Of a stretch of DNA of 15,791 nt, positions 13,586 to 15,791 are shown one piece after another (position 1 is the stretch's first letter; the number at the start of each line of letters is the position of its first letter). The position numbers and the translations under genes are program-made. The stretch comes from Spirochaetaceae bacterium (GTDB lineage: Bacteria; Spirochaetota; Spirochaetia; Treponematales; Breznakiellaceae). Location of the stretch: the NCBI GenBank assembly GCA_031269165.1, contig JAISZQ010000213.1:1-15791 (forward strand), read 5' to 3'. The notes beneath the pieces are model-generated. The model was not told the DNA's origin. It did not search any database and saw only the letters and a program-made list of their open reading frames with translations.

Positions 13586-14344
13586 ATGTTTCAGGAACAA
13601 AGGCGGGAAAAAATTCTGGCATTGCTGCGGGAAAACGGCAGTTGCCGGGTACAGGAGTTAAGCGCCCTCTTCAAGGTGTCGGAGCCGACGATTCGTCAGG
13701 ATCTGGAAACACTTGAAAAAACCCATTCTATCACCCGGCAGCACGGCGGCGCTTTCATAGCGGACTTTTCTTCTTTTACCGGCAAGTTGACGCTGGAGCA
13801 CACAGAATATATGGAAGAAAAGCGGCGAATCGGCGCGAAGGCCGCCGAATTCATCAAATCCGGCGACAGCATCATTCTCGATTCCGGTAGCACGCTAACG
13901 GAACTTGCCAAATGCATCATCAGCCGGAAAAACCTGAACGTCATCACCTCGGCGATCAACATCACCCTTATCCTCGGCGCGGAACCCACCAATCACATCA
14001 TGCTTGCCGGTGGGGAACTCAAGGTGCCGACCCTCTCCGTTACCGGCGAAAAAGCGGCGGCCATATTCAAGGACATATATGTCGAAAAACTCTTCCTCGC
14101 CACAGGCGGCTTTTCCCTCACCGCCGGCCTCACCTATCCGGGCATCTCGGACATACCCCTCAAACAGGCGATGATCAACTCCGCAAAGACGGTTTTTCTC
14201 CTCGCGGATTCGAGCAAGATCGAAAAAATATACTTCGCCTCGTTGAACTGCCTAAACAACATCCACTATCTCATCACCGACGAAAACATCCCCGATGATT
14301 ATGTAAAAAAACTGAAAGCCTTAGGCATCACGGTTATTGTGTAA
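13586..14344 (+). CDS. DeoR/GlpR-family transcriptional repressor
   Basis: A 252-residue regulator with the N-terminal winged helix-turn-helix of the DeoR family (RREKILALLRENGSCRVQEL, then SEPTIRQDLETLEK and RQHGGAF) and the sugar-phosphate-sensing C-terminal domain (SIILDSGSTLTELAK, NVITSAINI, MLAGGEL, FLLADSSKI). These proteins usually repress a nearby sugar operon and release DNA on binding a sugar phosphate. Placed 18 bp after the transketolase genes, it likely controls its own operon. The ribosome binding site is weak, so translation probably depends on readthrough coupling. No clear terminator follows its stop codon. Confidence 0.9.
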   Translation: MFQEQRREKILALLRENGSCRVQELSALFKVSEPTIRQDLETLEKTHSITRQHGGAFIADFSSFTGKLTLEHTEYMEEKRRIGAKAAEFIKSGDSIILDSGSTLTELAKCIISRKNLNVITSAINITLILGAEPTNHIMLAGGELKVPTLSVTGEKAAAIFKDIYVEKLFLATGGFSLTAGLTYPGISDIPLKQAMINSAKTVFLLADSSKIEKIYFASLNCLNNIHYLITDENIPDDYVKKLKALGITVIV

Positions 14345-14394
14345 GCGGGCTAGCCTCCACAACGGAAGAGATAGAAGCGTCTGTTCAAAAATGT

Positions 14395-14486
14395 AAGCAA
14401 AAAGGGGGAACGGCAATTTGCCGCGTCTCCCCCTTCGCTACGGCCCGCCGCTTGCGCTTAGGGTCCTTCGCTACCCCCTTCAACGG
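14395..14486 (+). repeat. Dispersed repeat, copy B
   Basis: It opens AAGCAAAAAGGGGGAACGGC and ends CTACCCCCTTCAACGG, matching the minus strand of 1171-1287. In place of the 38-nt hairpin of copy A it has a short stretch around CGCTTGCGCTTAG. Both copies lie in gene-free DNA next to other palindromes. Confidence 0.75.
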
Positions 14487-14495
14487 GGGGCAAAA

Positions 14496-14770
14496 CCATG
14501 CGGCGCATGGTGACCTACGCAAGCGTAGGTTTGGTGGGCGCTTCCCAGGCGTCCACGGAGGGACGCATTACTGAGTACGCCCCGGCATGGAAGTCCGAAG
14601 TAGGACGCTGAGGGCTGTAGGGTACCACCCCCGAAGGCATCCTAACGGATGCCCCGCTCCCGAATCACGGCGGAGGCTTACGTCCCGTGGGGTTTTGAAA
14701 CAGCAACCTTTAAAAACAGTAGTTTCTGGGGCTAAAGCCAAACTTTATGAGGTTTTAGCCCGGCTTTAGC
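14496..14770. repeat. Hairpin-dense non-coding block before the transposase relative
   Basis: At least six short perfect dyads occur in series. They are CCATGC/GCATGG (14496-14510), ACCTACGC/GCGTAGGT (14513-14530), GCGTCC/GGACGC (14549-14566), GTCC/GGAC (14593-14606), GGCATCC/GGATGCC (14636-14653), and at 14729-14770 two competing stems (GGGCTAAA/TTTAGCCC and GCTAAAGCC/GGCTTTAGC). No credible gene is present in 14345-14911. The layout resembles a REP/BIME array beside a REP-associated transposase gene, or a structured RNA; the sequence alone does not decide. Confidence 0.6.
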
Positions 14771-14885
14771 GAAGGACTTTAGACATCAGAAACTGCAATG
14801 CACCGAGCCTGTCTCAAAACCGAAACATTTTTCGCCTTTTTCTTGCTTTTTTCCCGTTTGACTAAAGCAGGACGGCTGGCAACTG

Positions 14886-14914
14886 CATATATATAGCCGG
14901 AGGCTATATATATG
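14886..14914 (+). promoter_or_regulatory. Hairpin enclosing the ribosome binding site and start codon
   Basis: CATATATATAGCC (14886-14898) pairs perfectly with GGCTATATATATG (14902-14914). The GGAGG ribosome binding site (14899-14903) fills the three-base loop and top of the stem, and the ATG (14912-14914) is the last three bases of the stem. Folding would hide the start codon. IS200 is known to restrain its transposase through a leader hairpin that masks the ribosome binding site; a similar role here is inferred. Confidence 0.7.
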
Positions 14915-15418
14915 AGACAAAAAAGACAATTAGCAGAAGATGTCTGGTACGAGGTTCGTACCGGGATTAACATCAGCGAGCCCTTGTTCCCGATGTGGTG
15001 GACGGCGGTGCTTTTCTGCCGCGTGCTCATCGAGGCGAAAGGGCGCTTTCGTTTCGAAATGCGCGGGCTTAAAATCGAGGGTTGTACGCTCTCGTTCTAC
15101 ATCAAGCCCGCCGACGGGTTCAAACTGCCCAAGATCATGCAGTGGATGAAGCAGACGTTCTCGGTGCGGTTCAACTTCCGCACGGGACGAACCGGACACG
15201 TCTGGGGGGACCGGTACTGGTCGGAGATCCTGGCGGGGGAGCCGCCTGAGTGGGCGAAAGAGGTGGACTGGGATACGGTCGTGGCGGAGGCGAGCAAGCC
15301 GGTACCGGCGGGGATGGTCTACAAGTTATCTTGGGGCAGCCCCCGCCAGGCCGGATTGGGCTCGGAAGCGCCATTTTCGCCCCAATTCACGTTTTCCTCC
15401 GTGTTTCCGCCCGGCTAA
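14912..15418 (+). CDS. REP-associated (Y1/IS200-like) transposase relative, catalytic motifs missing
   Basis: A 168-residue protein whose central part, KIMQWMKQTFSVRFN then GRTGHVWGDRYWSEIL, is the signature of REP-associated tyrosine transposases. The N-terminus also fits (LAEDVWYEVRTGINISEPLF). Where active members read NHxHLIIKP, with the two metal-binding histidines of the HUH motif, this protein has CTLSFYIKP, so both histidines are absent. The later segment that normally carries the catalytic tyrosine (YI..NPV type) is also replaced, by PPEWAKEVDWDTVVAEA. The fold and probably DNA binding may remain, but nicking activity should not. It could be a decayed gene, yet the frame is intact with a good binding site, so a retained non-catalytic role is possible. 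A proline-rich tail ends it. Confidence 0.7.
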   Translation: MRQKRQLAEDVWYEVRTGINISEPLFPMWWTAVLFCRVLIEAKGRFRFEMRGLKIEGCTLSFYIKPADGFKLPKIMQWMKQTFSVRFNFRTGRTGHVWGDRYWSEILAGEPPEWAKEVDWDTVVAEASKPVPAGMVYKLSWGSPRQAGLGSEAPFSPQFTFSSVFPPG

Positions 15419-15670
15419 CAGCCCCGTTTACGACCCAAAAAGGAGTTCCAGCAAGCCTCAAGCGTTCCGTCCAAAGACGGCCTCGGGAGAGGTCTGCCCG
15501 CGCCGCTGGGAAAAAGGCCAAAAAGAAGCAAATTTCGGGGTGTTTCCGGTGTGCCGGAGCGGGGAAATACGGATAAATGCGGCGCACTGCGGAGAAAAAC
15601 GGAAAAGAAGGCGTTGGAGAGACGGTTTTCGCGCAAATATTGCGGCTGAAGACTGTCCCCGTCCGCTTGG
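15419..15670. other. Non-coding stretch between the transposase relative and the IS30 end
   Basis: Frames are open on both strands but none has a ribosome binding site or a recognisable domain. The composition is Arg/Lys- and Ala-rich in translation, as expected of GC-rich spacer DNA. No hairpin with a T run was found. Confidence 0.4.
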
Positions 15671-15791
15671 GGCAGGGTAAAATACAAAGTCAAGTGCAAC
15701 AGTTTGAGGCGAACTCAACCGGAGAGAGCCAGCCCAGACACTTGCGCGGACGGTTGTTTACCAGGTCCACAACCTGCCGCAGCCGTTCCTC
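15671..15791 (-). mobile_element. IS30-family insertion sequence, right-edge fragment
   Basis: The fragment comprises the transposase 3' end plus about 20 bp downstream with GTTGCACTTGACTTTG, resembling the terminal inverted repeats of IS30 elements, which often contain a GTTGCACTT-type sequence next to the transposase stop. The exact element boundary cannot be fixed without the other end, which lies beyond the window. Confidence 0.6.
15690..15791 (-). CDS. IS30-family transposase, C-terminal 33 residues
   Basis: The minus-strand frame open to the window edge reads EERLRQVVDLVNNRPRKCLG and then WLSPVEFASNCCT before TGA. The NNRPRKCLG-x-x-(S/T)P-x-E block is the conserved C-terminal end of IS30-type DDE transposases, just after the catalytic glutamate region. 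IS30 enzymes cut and paste the element through a circular intermediate. Only the end is visible, so whether the gene is intact cannot be judged. Confidence 0.8.
   Translation of the reverse strand, partial: EERLRQVVDLVNNRPRKCLGWLSPVEFASNCCT

Noticed and set aside
15250..15718. Open frames downstream of and overlapping the transposase relative
   Set aside because: They have no ribosome binding sites or domains; the real coding signal near the edge is the short IS30 frame at 15690-15791.

Overview
The window looks like part of the chromosome of a host-associated spirochaete, most likely a Treponema-type bacterium of the termite or animal gut. This is inferred from the style of the proteins: a binding protein with a glycine-rich N-terminus, sugar-type ABC permeases with no ATPase gene beside them, a split transketolase next to a DeoR regulator, and a REP-type transposase relative. 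No rRNA, tRNA or CRISPR array was found. The DNA is fairly GC-rich, except for two sharply AT-rich promoter regions near 3170-3220 and 6440-6570.

Layout. Positions 2-688 hold the 3' part of an outer-membrane beta-barrel gene. It is followed by about 660 bp of repeat-rich non-coding DNA (689-1352) that includes a rho-independent terminator. Positions 1353-2957 hold two minus-strand genes: a RidA-family deaminase, then a PLP enzyme of the D-threonine aldolase / D-serine dehydratase type. Diverging from them on the plus strand are a sodium:solute symporter and an N-acyl-D-amino-acid deacylase (3289-6408). A second plus-strand unit (6615-9730) encodes a binding protein and two permeases of a CUT1-type ABC importer. 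After a possible 32-codon upstream ORF comes a YheO/DauR-type regulator (9830-10507).

These genes suggest a scavenging route for D-amino acids. N-acyl-D-amino acids or related compounds would be imported and deacylated, the free D-amino acid processed by the PLP enzyme, and the reactive enamine or imine removed by RidA. Related A/T-rich palindromes (CAAAAA-N3-TTTTTG and TTTTTnnTGACA) lie at both plus-strand promoters and may link the two units. This is inference from gene content.

Positions 10636-11531 hold a tandem duplication of a small minus-strand gene for a membrane-anchored protein. One copy has grown by two 11-residue coiled-coil units. Positions 11802-14344 carry a split transketolase and a DeoR-type repressor, which look like one operon. 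Positions 14345-14911 are a hairpin-rich non-coding block that shares a repeat with the left-hand non-coding block. It precedes a REP-transposase-like gene (14912-15418) that has apparently lost its HUH histidines and whose start codon and ribosome binding site lie inside a perfect hairpin. The right edge holds the last 33 codons and end of an IS30-family insertion sequence.
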